Source of the DNA: Streptomyces sp. NBC_01408
GTDB taxonomy: Bacteria > Actinomycetota > Actinomycetes > Streptomycetales > Streptomycetaceae
Reading direction: 5' to 3'
Assembly: GCF_026340255.1 (NCBI RefSeq)
Contig: NZ_JAPEPJ010000002.1
Coordinates: 1,178,001 to 1,242,000 of the forward strand
DNA length: 64,000 nucleotides
Part shown: piece by piece, positions 54,068 through 63,105 of the stretch
Position numbering within the stretch: position 1 is the stretch's first letter
Layout of the letters: each line of letters begins with the position of its first letter
Notes under the pieces: model-generated
Seen by the model: only the letters and a program-made list of their open reading frames with translations
What the model was told of the DNA's origin: nothing
Databases searched by the model: none
Translations under genes and position numbers: made by a program

Positions 54068-55777
54068 TCAGCCCAGCTCGGACTCCTCGTACTCAGCCGC
54101 CGAGCCGGCCGCGGTGAGGTCCCGCAGCTCCACCCGGCGGATCTTGCCGGACACGGTCTTCGGGAGCTCCCCGAACTCGATGCGGCGGATCCTCTTGTAC
54201 GGGGACAGCACCGTGCGGGAGTGCTCGAACAGCGCCCGGGCCGTTTCCGGCCCGGGCTCCCAGCCCGCGGCGAGCGTCACGTACGCCTTCGGGACGGCGA
54301 GGCGCAGCGCGTCCGGGGCCGGGACGACGGCAGCCTCCGCGACGGCCTCGTGCTCCAGCAGGGCGCTCTCCAGCTCGAACGGGCTGATCTTGTAGTCGGA
54401 GGCCTTGAAGACGTCGTCGGCCCGGCCGATGTAGGTGAGGTACCCGTCGGCGTCGCGCGAGGCGATGTCGCCGGTCCGGTAGAGCCCGTCCGCCATCGCC
54501 TCGGCCGTGCGCTCGGGGTCGTCGCGGTAGCCCGTCATCACCCCCGCGGGCCCGGTGCGCAGGTCCACGCACAGCTCGCCCTCGTCGGGGGACTCCTTGC
54601 CGGTGACCGGGTCGACGAGCACGATCCTGTAGCCGGGCGCCGGACGTCCCATCGAGCCGGGTTTGACGGGCACGCCGGGGAAGTTGCCCACCTGGAGGGT
54701 GGTCTCCGTCTGACCGAACCCGTCGCGGATGGTGATGCCCCAGGCCTCGCGGACCTTCTCGATGACCTCCGGGTTGAGCGGCTCCCCGGCGGCGACGGCC
54801 TCGCGCGGGGGCGTGGCCAGTTTGGTGAGGTCGGACTGGATCAGCATCCGCCACACGGTGGGCGGGGCGCAGAAGGTGGTCACGCCGTGCCGGTCCATCT
54901 CGGCCATCAGCCGCTCGGCGTCGAAGCGCGCGTAGTTGTGGACGAAGACGGTGGCGCCGGCGTTCCAGGGTGCGAAGAGGTTGGACCAGGCGTGCTTGGC
55001 CCAGCCGGGCGAGGCGATGTTGAGGTGCACGTCGCCCGGGCGCAGGCCGAGCCAGTACATGGTGGACAGGTGCCCGATGGGGTACGAGGCGTGCGTGTGC
55101 TCGACGAGCTTGGGGTGGGCGGTGGTGCCGGAGGTGAAGTACAGCATCAGCGGGTCGGTGGCGAGGGTCTCGCCGTCGGGCGTGAAGTCGGCGTCGGCGG
55201 CGTACATGTCCTCCAGCCGCCGCCAGCCGGACGGGACCTCCGGGCCGGCGGCGATACGGGTGTAGCCGCCGGGCACCTCGTCGAACTTGGCCGTGTCCTC
55301 GGCGCGCGCGATGACGTGTCGCACGTGACCGCGCTCGATCCGGTCGCGCAGGTCGGCCGCGCCGAGCAGCGGGGTGGCGGGGATGACGACGGCGCGCAGC
55401 TTCATCGCGGCGAGCATGACCTCCCACAGCTCCCGCTGGTTGCCGAGCATGACCAGGACCCGGTCGCCCGCCGCGACCCCCTGGCCCCGCAGCCAGTTGG
55501 CGGCCGCGTCGGACCGTACGGCCAGCTCCCCGAAGGAGACGCTCCGGCTGGTGCCGTCCTCCTCGACGATCCGCAGGGCGTCCGCGCCGTTGCCGGTGGC
55601 GATGCGGTCGAACCAGTCCAGGGCCCAGTTGAAGCGGTGCGGGCGGGGCCAGGTGAATCCCGCGTGGGCGGCCTCGTAGTCCCCTCGGCGCTCCAGCAGG
55701 AAGTCCCGCGCGGCCAGGAACTGGCCGGCGGCGCTGTCTCGGGTGCTGTTCTGCGTGCTTTCGGTCATGGCAGGCAT
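54068..55777 (-). CDS. Acyl-CoA synthetase (AMP-forming)
   Basis: In this 569-residue ANL-family enzyme the AMP-binding P-loop is YFTSGTTAHPKLVEH, followed by IRDGFGQTETTLQ, YRTGDIASRDADGYLTYIGRADDVFKASDYKISPFELE and the C-terminal catalytic Lys in LPKTVSGKIRR. The closest match by eye is the acetyl/medium-chain or benzoate-type acyl-CoA synthetase (MACS) group. The acid used is not determined. ATG 55777 or 55768 may be the start. Confidence 0.87.
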   Translation of the reverse strand: MPAMTESTQNSTRDSAAGQFLAARDFLLERRGDYEAAHAGFTWPRPHRFNWALDWFDRIATGNGADALRIVEEDGTSRSVSFGELAVRSDAAANWLRGQGVAAGDRVLVMLGNQRELWEVMLAAMKLRAVVIPATPLLGAADLRDRIERGHVRHVIARAEDTAKFDEVPGGYTRIAAGPEVPSGWRRLEDMYAADADFTPDGETLATDPLMLYFTSGTTAHPKLVEHTHASYPIGHLSTMYWLGLRPGDVHLNIASPGWAKHAWSNLFAPWNAGATVFVHNYARFDAERLMAEMDRHGVTTFCAPPTVWRMLIQSDLTKLATPPREAVAAGEPLNPEVIEKVREAWGITIRDGFGQTETTLQVGNFPGVPVKPGSMGRPAPGYRIVLVDPVTGKESPDEGELCVDLRTGPAGVMTGYRDDPERTAEAMADGLYRTGDIASRDADGYLTYIGRADDVFKASDYKISPFELESALLEHEAVAEAAVVPAPDALRLAVPKAYVTLAAGWEPGPETARALFEHSRTVLSPYKRIRRIEFGELPKTVSGKIRRVELRDLTAAGSAAEYEESELG

Positions 55778-55813
55778 CGTGCCGTGTCCGGCGAAAGGAC
55801 CACTAGAGCAGCG

Positions 55814-57016
55814 TCAGCCGTGGATTGACGCGAAGCGTACGGCGGCGCTGCGGGCGACGTCGGCGGGCGCGGCTGCGGGCACGGCTGCGGGCACGGCTGC
55901 GGCTGCGGCTGCGGCCGGACGGGAGTCGGCGGCGTCACCGATCTCAGCGGTATCGGCCATGGCGGCGATCATCCGCTCCCCCTCGGCGACGATCTCGTCC
56001 TTGTGCGCCTTGCTGACCGTGCCGAACAGCTCGACGGTCACCACGGACCCGTCCAGCTTCCACAGCCCGGCGAGGAACCCGTCGACCAGCAGGGTGCAGT
56101 GGGACTGATTCCCCGTCCAGGTGCGGCCCTTGGTCTCGGGGGGCACCACGCGGCCGCGGTCGGCGTGCGAGAGCAGCAGGTTGTCGAACTCGGGCAGGAA
56201 GCGCGGCGGCGCGGGCGTGTCCGCGTCCGGCCGCGGGGCGTCGGGCAGGTCGAAGAGCTCCACTCCGTTCTCGTCCCGGAAGACGGCCAGCCCCGGCCGC
56301 AGCCGCTCGAAGGCCTCGCGCAGCCGGGTCAGGCCGGCCCACACCTGCATGTCCTTGACGGAGGCGGGCCCGAAGGCGGCGAGGTAGCGCAGCACGACCT
56401 CGTCCACGGGCTGCGCCTGACCGGCTGCCTTCCCCAGCCACCGCTCCACGGTGGTCAGCCGGACCTGCCCGCTGCGCCCCCACACTCCGCGGGGCGTGAC
56501 CTGCACGAGCGGCAGCCGGCAGCGGGCGGCGACGGACAGCGACTGCGGGTCGGCCTCGGGCCACTCCTTGAGCAGTTCCTCCCGGATCTCCCCCATGGTG
56601 CGCGGCTCGCTCTCGACGAAGGCACGGGCGAGCTCGCCGAGGCGCTCCAGGTCCACCCCGGCCAGGCCCTTGCGGAAGTAGTTCACCTCGCGGTCGCGGG
56701 CCGGCTGGACGAGCGGCCGCAGGGTGAGGGCGTCGTGGGCGGTGTGCGTGTGGATCGTGGAGCGCAGGGTGACCATCCGGACCACCTCGCGGGACTCCAT
56801 GAGCCCGGCGAGCCCGGCGGGCCGGAATCCGGCGAGGCGGGCGTGGAGCTGGAAGTAGGGCGGTTTCACGTTCTGCGCCTGGAGTCCGAGGAGGTGGGAC
56901 ACCGCGTCCCGCGCGGACATCTCGGACCGGCTGAGCAGCAGCTGGCGGGCGAGCGTGGCGCGGTTGAGCGCGCGGGTGCCGAGTACGGGATGCGGATGCG
57001 TTTTCCTGGAGGCCAT
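55814..57016 (-). CDS. Winged-helix DNA-binding protein (HTH_42, AlkX/AlkZ-like)
   Basis: The 400-residue protein reads LNRATLARQLLLSR, AVSHLLGLQAQNVKPPYFQLHARL and VVRMVTLRSTIHTHTAHDA at the N-terminus, then VRLTTVERWLG and FLPEFDNLLLSHADRGRVVP. These are the marks of the HTH_42 family, which includes DNA glycosylases that act on cross-links and proteins of unknown role. The last 45 residues are an Ala-rich tail (AAAAAAAVPAAVPAAAPA) coded by a GC-rich tandem repeat, absent from the family core. Confidence 0.82.
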   Translation of the reverse strand: MASRKTHPHPVLGTRALNRATLARQLLLSRSEMSARDAVSHLLGLQAQNVKPPYFQLHARLAGFRPAGLAGLMESREVVRMVTLRSTIHTHTAHDALTLRPLVQPARDREVNYFRKGLAGVDLERLGELARAFVESEPRTMGEIREELLKEWPEADPQSLSVAARCRLPLVQVTPRGVWGRSGQVRLTTVERWLGKAAGQAQPVDEVVLRYLAAFGPASVKDMQVWAGLTRLREAFERLRPGLAVFRDENGVELFDLPDAPRPDADTPAPPRFLPEFDNLLLSHADRGRVVPPETKGRTWTGNQSHCTLLVDGFLAGLWKLDGSVVTVELFGTVSKAHKDEIVAEGERMIAAMADTAEIGDAADSRPAAAAAAAVPAAVPAAAPADVARSAAVRFASIHG

Positions 57017-57031
57017 GACAGCAAACTAATC

Positions 57032-57062
57032 CTCCTTGCGGACATCTTCTGTCCGCAAGGAG
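57032..57062. promoter_or_regulatory. Inverted repeat between divergent genes
   Basis: CTCCTTGCGGACA (57032-57044) and TGTCCGCAAGGAG (57050-57062) are exact inverted copies with a 5-base centre. It lies 16 bases upstream of the HTH_42 gene and 118 upstream of the corA-like gene. It may be an operator for either promoter. Confidence 0.5.
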
Positions 57063-57180
57063 AAGTGTCCTCCCAGCGCCCGCAACCTGTCCGCGGGAGA
57101 CCGACCCGATGCCCCTTTCCCCCATATATCCTGCCCCTTGCCCGTAAACACACGTTCGGCCGACCGGGAGCAGACCTGCG

Positions 57181-58344
57181 ATGTCGGAGCGCCCAGACCG
57201 CCACCCCTCGCCGTCCGAAAGGCGCACGGGATGGCGCCGCCCCGCCTCCCCGCCGGTCACCCCTCCGGCGGGACCGCCGCCGTCCCCGCAGCCCACACCC
57301 CCGGCCCCTGCTCCGCCGAACCACCGCAGCGTGATCGACTCCGCCGTCTACCGCGACGGCCGCCGGGTCGCCTCCCCCACCACCCTGGCCGACACCTTCC
57401 GCCAACTGCGCGAAGCACCCGACGGCATGGCCTGGATCGGGCTGCACCGGCCCACGAAGCCCGAACTCCACTCCCTGGCAGGCGAGTTCAACCTCCACGA
57501 ACTCGCCGTCGAGGACGCCCTGGAAGCCCACCAGCGACCCAAGCTCGAACGGTACGGAGACACCCTCTTCGTCGTCCTGCGCGCGGCCCGCTACCTCGAC
57601 GCGCAGGAGGAGGTCGAGTTCAGCGAACTCCACATCTTCGTCGGCCCGGACTTCCTGATCACCGTCCGCCACGGCGGCGCCCCGGACCTCTCCAGCGTCC
57701 GCCGCCGCATGGAGGAGACCCCCGAGCTGCTCCGACTGGGCCCGGAGGCCGCCCTGTACGCCATCCTCGACGCGGTGGTCGACGGCTACGCCCCGGTCGT
57801 CGAGGGCATCCAGACGGACATCGACGAGATCGAGACCGAGGTCTTCCGCGGCGACCCGGCGGTGTCCCGCCGCATCTACGAACTCTCCCGCGAAATGGTC
57901 GAGTTCCAGCGCGCGACCCGCCCCCTGGTCGGCATGCTCCACGGCCTGATGGCCGGCTTCGCCAAGTACGGCACGGACGAGGAACTCCAGCGCTACCTCC
58001 GCGACGTCGCCGACCACGTCACCCACACCAGCGAACGCGTGGACGGCTTCCGCCAGGCCCTCACAGAAATCCTGACGGTCAACGCCACCCTGGTCTCCCA
58101 GCAACAGAACGCCGAAATGCGCGCCCTGGCAGAAGCCGGCTTCGAACAGAACGAGGAGATCAAGAAGATCTCCTCGTGGGCCGCCATCTTGTTTGCACCC
58201 ACACTCGTGGGAACCATCTACGGCATGAACTTCGAAGACATGCCGGAGTTGAAGTGGGCAGGAGGCTATCCCTTTGCAATCCTGCTGATGGCCGTGGTCT
58301 GTGTGAGTCTCTACGTCATCTTCAAGAAGCGCGACTGGCTGTAG
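57181..58344 (+). CDS. corA: CorA-type magnesium/cobalt transporter
   Basis: The 387-residue protein has a disordered Pro-rich N-terminus (1-50), then the cytoplasmic funnel domain, and two C-terminal membrane helices with the signature YGMNFEDMPE between them and the basic end KKRDWL. It forms a pentameric channel for Mg2+ or Co2+. ATG 57181 is placed before the Pro-rich tail; the fold itself starts near residue 50. Confidence 0.93.
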   Translation: MSERPDRHPSPSERRTGWRRPASPPVTPPAGPPPSPQPTPPAPAPPNHRSVIDSAVYRDGRRVASPTTLADTFRQLREAPDGMAWIGLHRPTKPELHSLAGEFNLHELAVEDALEAHQRPKLERYGDTLFVVLRAARYLDAQEEVEFSELHIFVGPDFLITVRHGGAPDLSSVRRRMEETPELLRLGPEAALYAILDAVVDGYAPVVEGIQTDIDEIETEVFRGDPAVSRRIYELSREMVEFQRATRPLVGMLHGLMAGFAKYGTDEELQRYLRDVADHVTHTSERVDGFRQALTEILTVNATLVSQQQNAEMRALAEAGFEQNEEIKKISSWAAILFAPTLVGTIYGMNFEDMPELKWAGGYPFAILLMAVVCVSLYVIFKKRDWL

Positions 58345-58421
58345 ACCGCACATCAGCACCGTTGATCAACTGAGCAGGCCCGTAGAGCGTCGATGTCCGA
58401 CCCCCTGGCTAGCCTGTCCCC

Positions 58422-58952
58422 GTGACGCCCACCGATGACCGACAGTTCCCCGCCGCGCTGGCCACTGCGATGGCCGTTCGATTCGACTACGCCGACGGGA
58501 AGACCAGGGTCGACTTCGAGCCCTTCCCGGCCTTCCTGTCCGCTGCCGAGACCACCGACTGGTTCCAGGCGTGGACCGGGAACAGCGAACTGGACGGCAG
58601 CGACTTCCGCGTGTTCGGACAGGACGGCACGGGCGGGTACGCGGCGTTCTGGCTGATCCACCCGAGCCGGCCGCTGGCCGAGCAGCCCATCGTCTTCCTC
58701 GGGTCCGAGGGCGAGACCGGTGTTGTCGCGCGCGACCTGGGCGACTTCCTGTGGCTGCTGGCCGACGGCTTCGGCCCCTTGGAGGCTGCCACCTCGTACG
58801 AGCCCGACTGGAAGGCGCGCCCCCATCCGGAGTTGGCAGCCATCGCTGAAGGATTCGCACCGCACCAGCGCCGGTCGGCGGCCGCCGTGATCGAGCTGGC
58901 GGCCCAGGAGTTCCCCGACTTCGACGACACCATCATGGAACTCTGCCACTGA
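58422..58952 (+). CDS. SMI1/KNR4-like small protein
   Basis: The 176-residue acidic soluble protein has GTGGYAAFWLIHPSRPLAEQ, IVFLGSEGETGVVARDLGDFLWLLA and a helical C-terminus, which follow the SMI1/KNR4 (SUKH) pattern. Some SUKH proteins are immunity proteins to toxins, but no toxin gene is adjacent. GTG 58422. The gap to 59218 (about 266 bases) shows nothing recognisable. Confidence 0.7.
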   Translation: MTPTDDRQFPAALATAMAVRFDYADGKTRVDFEPFPAFLSAAETTDWFQAWTGNSELDGSDFRVFGQDGTGGYAAFWLIHPSRPLAEQPIVFLGSEGETGVVARDLGDFLWLLADGFGPLEAATSYEPDWKARPHPELAAIAEGFAPHQRRSAAAVIELAAQEFPDFDDTIMELCH

Positions 58953-59218
58953 ACCCAGCGTCGTCACCTGCACGACCGGCCGGAATCACTGAAGCTTCGC
59001 CATCTTCGAACGTGCTGGTCAGCGGGGCTGGCGTGACGGGCTGCTGGCGTGCTCGTGCTGGTGGTGGGCGACAGTCTGGCGTGTAGATCGTTTGGCAGGG
59101 GGGTCTTTGCGGATTCCGCTCTGTCGCTGTCTGTCTCGCTCCTACTCTCCGGCAGAACATGCCGGGGGTGGCGCCCGAGGCTATCGGACCGGGCTTGTCG
59201 GTCCGACAGCAGCCGATG

Positions 59219-59941
59219 TCAGGCCAGTGCGGCTCCGCCGTCGAGGGTGAGCACCGTGCCGGTCGCGTAGCCGTTGCTCAGGAGGTAGAGGTAGGCCGCC
59301 GCAGCCTCCTCGGGGCTGCCGACGCGCTGCACGGGAAGGCCGCTGCCTTGCGCTTGGAGGAAGGCCTCGGGCTCGGGCACGGTGCTGTCCCAAAGCTCGG
59401 TGCGGATCGCGCCGAGGCGGACCGCGTTGACCCGCAGTGGGGCGAGTTCCAGTGCCAGGGCTCGCGTCAGACCCTCGACGGCTGCTGTGATGCTTGCGCC
59501 GAGCGAGGCTCCGGGGGCGGGCCGGGTGGCGAAGGCGCCGGAGGTGAAGGTGATCGAGCCGCCGGGACGGAGCTTCGGCGTCGCGTACTTCGCGGCGAGC
59601 AGGGCACCCCAGAAGCGGCGCTCGAAGAACGCTCGGGACTCCTCGGCGGTGAGGTCGGCGAGCGGCTTCAGCAGCAGGGCCTCGCCCGCCGTGTAGACGA
59701 GGTGGTCGAACTCGCCGATCCGGTCGAAGAAGGCGGCGAGCGCAGCATCGTCGGCGACGTCCAGCAAGATGCCTTCGGCCGGGCCACCGAGCTTCTTCAC
59801 CGCCAGGTCGACCCGGCCCTGGCTGCTGGAGGCGACGACCACGTTCGAGCCCTGAGTCGCTGCGGCCTGCGCAACGGCGAATCCGATGCCGGAGGTACCA
59901 CCTATGACGACGACACGCTGGGTGTCTGCTGTGTTGTTCAT
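59219..59941 (-). CDS. SDR-family protein lacking the YxxxK pair
   Basis: The 240-residue protein has the cofactor motif VVIGGTSGIGFAVA, LDVADDAAL, and the Ser of SITFTSGAFATRPAPGA. Where SDR enzymes have YxxxK this one reads SLGASITAAVEGLTR, so the catalytic Tyr and Lys are both missing. The C-terminus GYATGTVLTLDGGAALA is normal. It may be inactive as a standard SDR, or use another mechanism. It is divergent from an AraC gene. ATG 59941. Confidence 0.85.
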   Translation of the reverse strand: MNNTADTQRVVVIGGTSGIGFAVAQAAATQGSNVVVASSSQGRVDLAVKKLGGPAEGILLDVADDAALAAFFDRIGEFDHLVYTAGEALLLKPLADLTAEESRAFFERRFWGALLAAKYATPKLRPGGSITFTSGAFATRPAPGASLGASITAAVEGLTRALALELAPLRVNAVRLGAIRTELWDSTVPEPEAFLQAQGSGLPVQRVGSPEEAAAAYLYLLSNGYATGTVLTLDGGAALA

Positions 59942-59965
59942 AGCGAGGACGCTACGAGTCACGAC

Positions 59966-60013
59966 CGAGACAACGAATGGCCTCAAGTCTCGATTCTTTG
60001 TCTGATCGTCTCG
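59966..60013. promoter_or_regulatory. AraC-type direct repeats, 21 bp apart
   Basis: GTCTCGAT occurs at 59987-59994 and again at 60008-60015, exactly 21 bases apart, which fits AraC binding on one face of the helix. CGAGAC (59966-59971) is the inverted word. The repeats fill the 96-base gap between the SDR and AraC starts. Confidence 0.5.
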
Positions 60014-60037
60014 ATCTCAGCACGCTATGGTGAGTGT

Positions 60038-60985
60038 ATGGACATACTCAGCGACACGCTTGCGGCCCTGCGCACCGGGCGTCCGTCTGTTGTCCGTACC
60101 GACGCGCAGGCGCCGTGGGGTGTGCGCTTCCAGCCCATCGCGGGAGCCGGATTTCACGTCGTCGTCGAAGGACACTGCTTTCTCCTGCCGGTCGGCGGCG
60201 ATCCGATAGCCCTGGGCCCCGGCGACGTCGTGTTCCTGCGGCGCGGCACCGATCACGCCATCTGTGACGCGGTCACCAGCGAGCTGGTCGCCTTCGAGCC
60301 CGACCGCGTCGACACCTCCTCGCCGATCGGGAGTTTCACCGTCGAGGGCGACGGCGCTCCCAGCGTGCTGGTATGCGGGGCCTACCACCTCGACATCGAC
60401 CGGCCGCATCCGCTGCTCGGCGACCTCCCGGAGGTCATCCACCTCCCGGCCAGCCCCGGTCGCCATCCGGCGCTGCGCTCGGCGGTCGACCAGCTCTGCG
60501 CCGAGATCCACCAGCCTCAGCCGGGTTCGGACTCAGTGGTCACGACGCTCGTCGATCTGCTGCTTCTCTATATTCTGCGGTCCTGGTACGCCCAGTTGCC
60601 CAGGGAGCAGACGCAGGGCTGGGCGTCGGCACTGAACGACCCGTTGATCGCCCCGGCGCTGAAAGCGATCCATGACGACCCGGCGCATCCGTGGACCGTC
60701 GAATCGCTGGGGAACCGGGCCGGGCTGTCGCGCGCCACGTTCGCCCGGCGGTTCACCGCGGTGGTCGGCGAGCCGCCGCTCAGCTACCTGACGACATGGC
60801 GGATGGCCATCGCGGCGCGGATGCTGCGCGAGACGGCCGACTCGCTGAGCGCCGTGGCCGAGAACACCGGCTACACCTCGGAATTCGCGTTCGCGAAGGC
60901 ATTCAAGCGGCACTTCGGCGCCCCGCCTGGGGCATATCGGCGGGAGCGGCGGACGGCGTCGGCTTCGCTGTCGGTGCCGGTTTGA
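60038..60985 (+). CDS. AraC-family regulator with cupin domain
   Basis: The 315-residue protein has a cupin N-terminus (FHVVVEGHCFLLPVGG, ALGPGDVVFLRRG) and a C-terminal double HTH (VESLGNRAGLSRATFARRFTA, LSAVAENTGYTSEFAFAKAFKRHFG). It is a paralogue of the AraC protein at 19522-20478 and has the same kind of divergent partner. ATG 60038 fits. Confidence 0.88.
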   Translation: MDILSDTLAALRTGRPSVVRTDAQAPWGVRFQPIAGAGFHVVVEGHCFLLPVGGDPIALGPGDVVFLRRGTDHAICDAVTSELVAFEPDRVDTSSPIGSFTVEGDGAPSVLVCGAYHLDIDRPHPLLGDLPEVIHLPASPGRHPALRSAVDQLCAEIHQPQPGSDSVVTTLVDLLLLYILRSWYAQLPREQTQGWASALNDPLIAPALKAIHDDPAHPWTVESLGNRAGLSRATFARRFTAVVGEPPLSYLTTWRMAIAARMLRETADSLSAVAENTGYTSEFAFAKAFKRHFGAPPGAYRRERRTASASLSVPV

Positions 60986-61281
60986 TTCTCTTGGGCAGGA
61001 GTCTGGGTTCTTGATCGTTCGTCAGCGTGTCGTCAGCGGTTGACTTCGAGGTTGGTCAGCACGAGCAGGGCGCGCAGGAGGGCGGTGGCGCGGGCGGACT
61101 CGGTGCGGAGCTTGGGGGACAAACCCTCGATCGGACGCGAGTGATCACCGCCGAACTCGCCGATTCGACGCGGTCCCCACGGCAGGGCAATCGCGGCCGC
61201 TCACTCAAGTCACCACGCCGCTCTGCCGCGTTCGAGCATCGCTGTAGCCTCTGGCCAGAGCCATGGGGAGGGCGAGAACGC

Positions 61282-61672
61282 ACTGGCCTGGAGGCCTTCG
61301 AAATGCTGGCCACCGGACGGGACGACGAGGAGGTCTTCGCCGAACTGGCCGCGCGCACGGGTGACTGGGGCGCCTCCGCGCTGGCCGTGTGTTTGGCCCT
61401 GGGAGTTCCCAGGACGGACGCCGAAGTCGCAAGAATCCCTCACCGCACGGGAGCTGGAGGTGGTGCGCCTGGTCGCCCTCGGCCACACCCACGCGGAGAT
61501 CGCCGCGTCGCTGCACGTCTCCCTCTCTACGGTGAAGACGCATCTCGCCGGCGGCCAGCTCAAGCTGGCCGCCCCCAACCGTGTGGAGATCGCCGCCTGG
61601 ACCTGGCGAACCGGCAGCATAGAGCCCGCGGGCTTTCACCCCACCCGACCTGGGCCGGCACCATCGCCCTGA
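61282..61672 (+). pseudogene. Frameshifted LuxR-type regulator remnant
   Basis: One frame gives TGLEAFEMLATGRDDEEVFA and ALAVCLALGVPRTDAEVARIP; another, from about 61430, gives ESLTARELEVVRLVALGHTH, EIAASLHVSLSTVKTHL and NRVEIAAWTWRTG, a LuxR HTH. Together they match the C-terminus of one LuxR protein broken by a frameshift. The upstream half is absent. The surrounding 60986-61935 has no intact gene and looks like a decayed region. Confidence 0.6.
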
Positions 61673-61855
61673 CCGGCGACCGGCGACCGACCCCGCCGCC
61701 GCAAGACCAAACCCCTGGGCACCTGGACCCCCAAGGGCTGCCTCAACGAGAACTGATTCGGGTAGGCAGGCCGACCGAGTACACAACCGCAGATCCCCGA
61801 GCAACGATTGCCGGCGGCGTACCCAGCCGATGACAGTCCTGCATGACCATCCTCA

Positions 61856-61888
61856 CCGCACGGTTCGACAGCACTTTTCCGTGCGGTC
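61856..61888. terminator. Stem-loop in decayed region
   Basis: ACCGCACGG (61856-61864) and CCGTGCGGT (61880-61888) form a perfect 9-bp stem with a 15-base loop that ends in CACTTTT. It lies about 50 bases past the stop of the leftward membrane gene, whose transcript it could end. Confidence 0.45.
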
Positions 61889-61935
61889 TTCGAGCAGGAC
61901 CAGGACCCCCCGCGGACGGAGGCGCTCTTCGCCCG

Positions 61936-62655
61936 TCACGAGGGGACTCGGGTGCACCGGCGACAGGCGCGGGCCGATGAGGCGAGAACGGCGTGCGCCG
62001 TCGCGGCGAGTGCGCCGGCAGCAACCGCCAGGGGCCAGCCCGCGACGACGACGGACAGAATGGCGAGGACGAACGCGGCCAGTGCCATGGCGATACTCGC
62101 GGCCGTGCCCATCCATGCCACGGTGCGCGGCAACTGCCGCGGCGTCGGCAGCGTGCGGGCGAGGCGCCCGGTGACGGCGAGGGTGACCACGGCCAGCACG
62201 GACGCCGCAGCAGCGGCGGCGCCGGCCAGGTGCACGGTCAGCAGCTGTGACATGCGGGGCAGCTCCCAGGCAGGGTGGTGCCCGGCGCCCCACACCAGCA
62301 GGGCGCAGCCGACCGCCAACGGCACGGCGAGCACGGCGGCACGCGCGGTGTGCCGGGTCTGGGCGATGGTCAGCTCGTGCTGGAAGGCGGCTGCGACGTC
62401 GCGCGGTGCGCCGAAATCGTGTACGGCCAGCTCTACGGCACGCTCGTGCGGGACACCGCTTTCGGCGTAGGCGGCAGCGGCGTCCTCGAGGCCACCCCGC
62501 AGCTCCTCGACCATCCGGGCCTTGGCGCGGGCCGGTCCCTGGAGGGACTGCGACAGGGTGGCGGCGTACGCGTCGATGGGGTCGGGCGCGTCGCCCGGCA
62601 CTGCGTCGGCAGACGTCTGCATCACCCGCGTCTTCTTGGCGGCCTCGGGGCTCAT
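61936..62655 (-). CDS. Permease-prefix-domain membrane protein
   Basis: In this 239-residue protein a soluble N-terminal helical domain (DAYAATLSQSLQGPARAKARMVEELRGGL-type, residues 27-100, with ERAVELAVHDFGAPRDVAAAF) precedes about four membrane helices. This prefix domain is common in proteins paired with PadR regulators. Its ATG overlaps the PadR stop as ATGA. Function unknown; such proteins are thought to be part of stress-response membrane systems. Confidence 0.78.
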   Translation of the reverse strand: MSPEAAKKTRVMQTSADAVPGDAPDPIDAYAATLSQSLQGPARAKARMVEELRGGLEDAAAAYAESGVPHERAVELAVHDFGAPRDVAAAFQHELTIAQTRHTARAAVLAVPLAVGCALLVWGAGHHPAWELPRMSQLLTVHLAGAAAAAASVLAVVTLAVTGRLARTLPTPRQLPRTVAWMGTAASIAMALAAFVLAILSVVVAGWPLAVAAGALAATAHAVLASSARACRRCTRVPS

Positions 62656-62996
62656 GTGGCCTGTCCCGGCGACGGGATCGCGGGGTTGAGGACCGAGCTG
62701 ATCACTGCAGTGAACTCCGCCCAGGCACTGCGCTCCTGGGCCAGGCTGCGTCGGCCCGCCTCGGTCAACTCGTAGCGGCGGCGCCGCCGCTCACCCACCG
62801 CGTCCCAGCTGCTCTGCAGCAGGCCGAGCCGCTCCAGGCGCTGGAGTGCCGGATAGATGGTGCCCGTGCGCAGTTCGAGCGCACCGCCACTGCGATGCTG
62901 CGCCGCCGCGATGATCGCGTACCCGTGCAGGGGCTCCGGTTCGAGGACCGCCAGCAGGAGTCCGTCCAAATGGCCGCGCAACGCATCCGCCTTCAT
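62652..62996 (-). CDS. PadR-family regulator
   Basis: In this 114-residue protein the winged HTH is complete: LLLAVLEPEPLHGYAIIAA, LRTGTIYPALQRLERLGLL, RRRYELTEAGRRSL. PadR proteins usually repress themselves and the gene that follows, here the prefix-domain membrane protein. GTAG/CTAC words upstream (63000-63030) may be its operator. Confidence 0.9.
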   Translation of the reverse strand: MKADALRGHLDGLLLAVLEPEPLHGYAIIAAAQHRSGGALELRTGTIYPALQRLERLGLLQSSWDAVGERRRRRYELTEAGRRSLAQERSAWAEFTAVISSVLNPAIPSPGQAT

Positions 62997-63105
62997 GAGT
63001 AGGCAGTCTACATAAGTGATGCGTAGGCGTGCTATCTATTGGTAGCCAACATATTGGTCCAACTGCCCTTTGCCGAGTCCCCTTCCTGTCTGGAGGCGCC
63101 CCACC

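Noticed and set aside
61036..61139. Minus-strand peptide ending ALLRALLVLTNLEVNR
   Set aside because: It looks like a protein tail, perhaps of a transposase, but there is no start or recognisable domain, so no gene was called.
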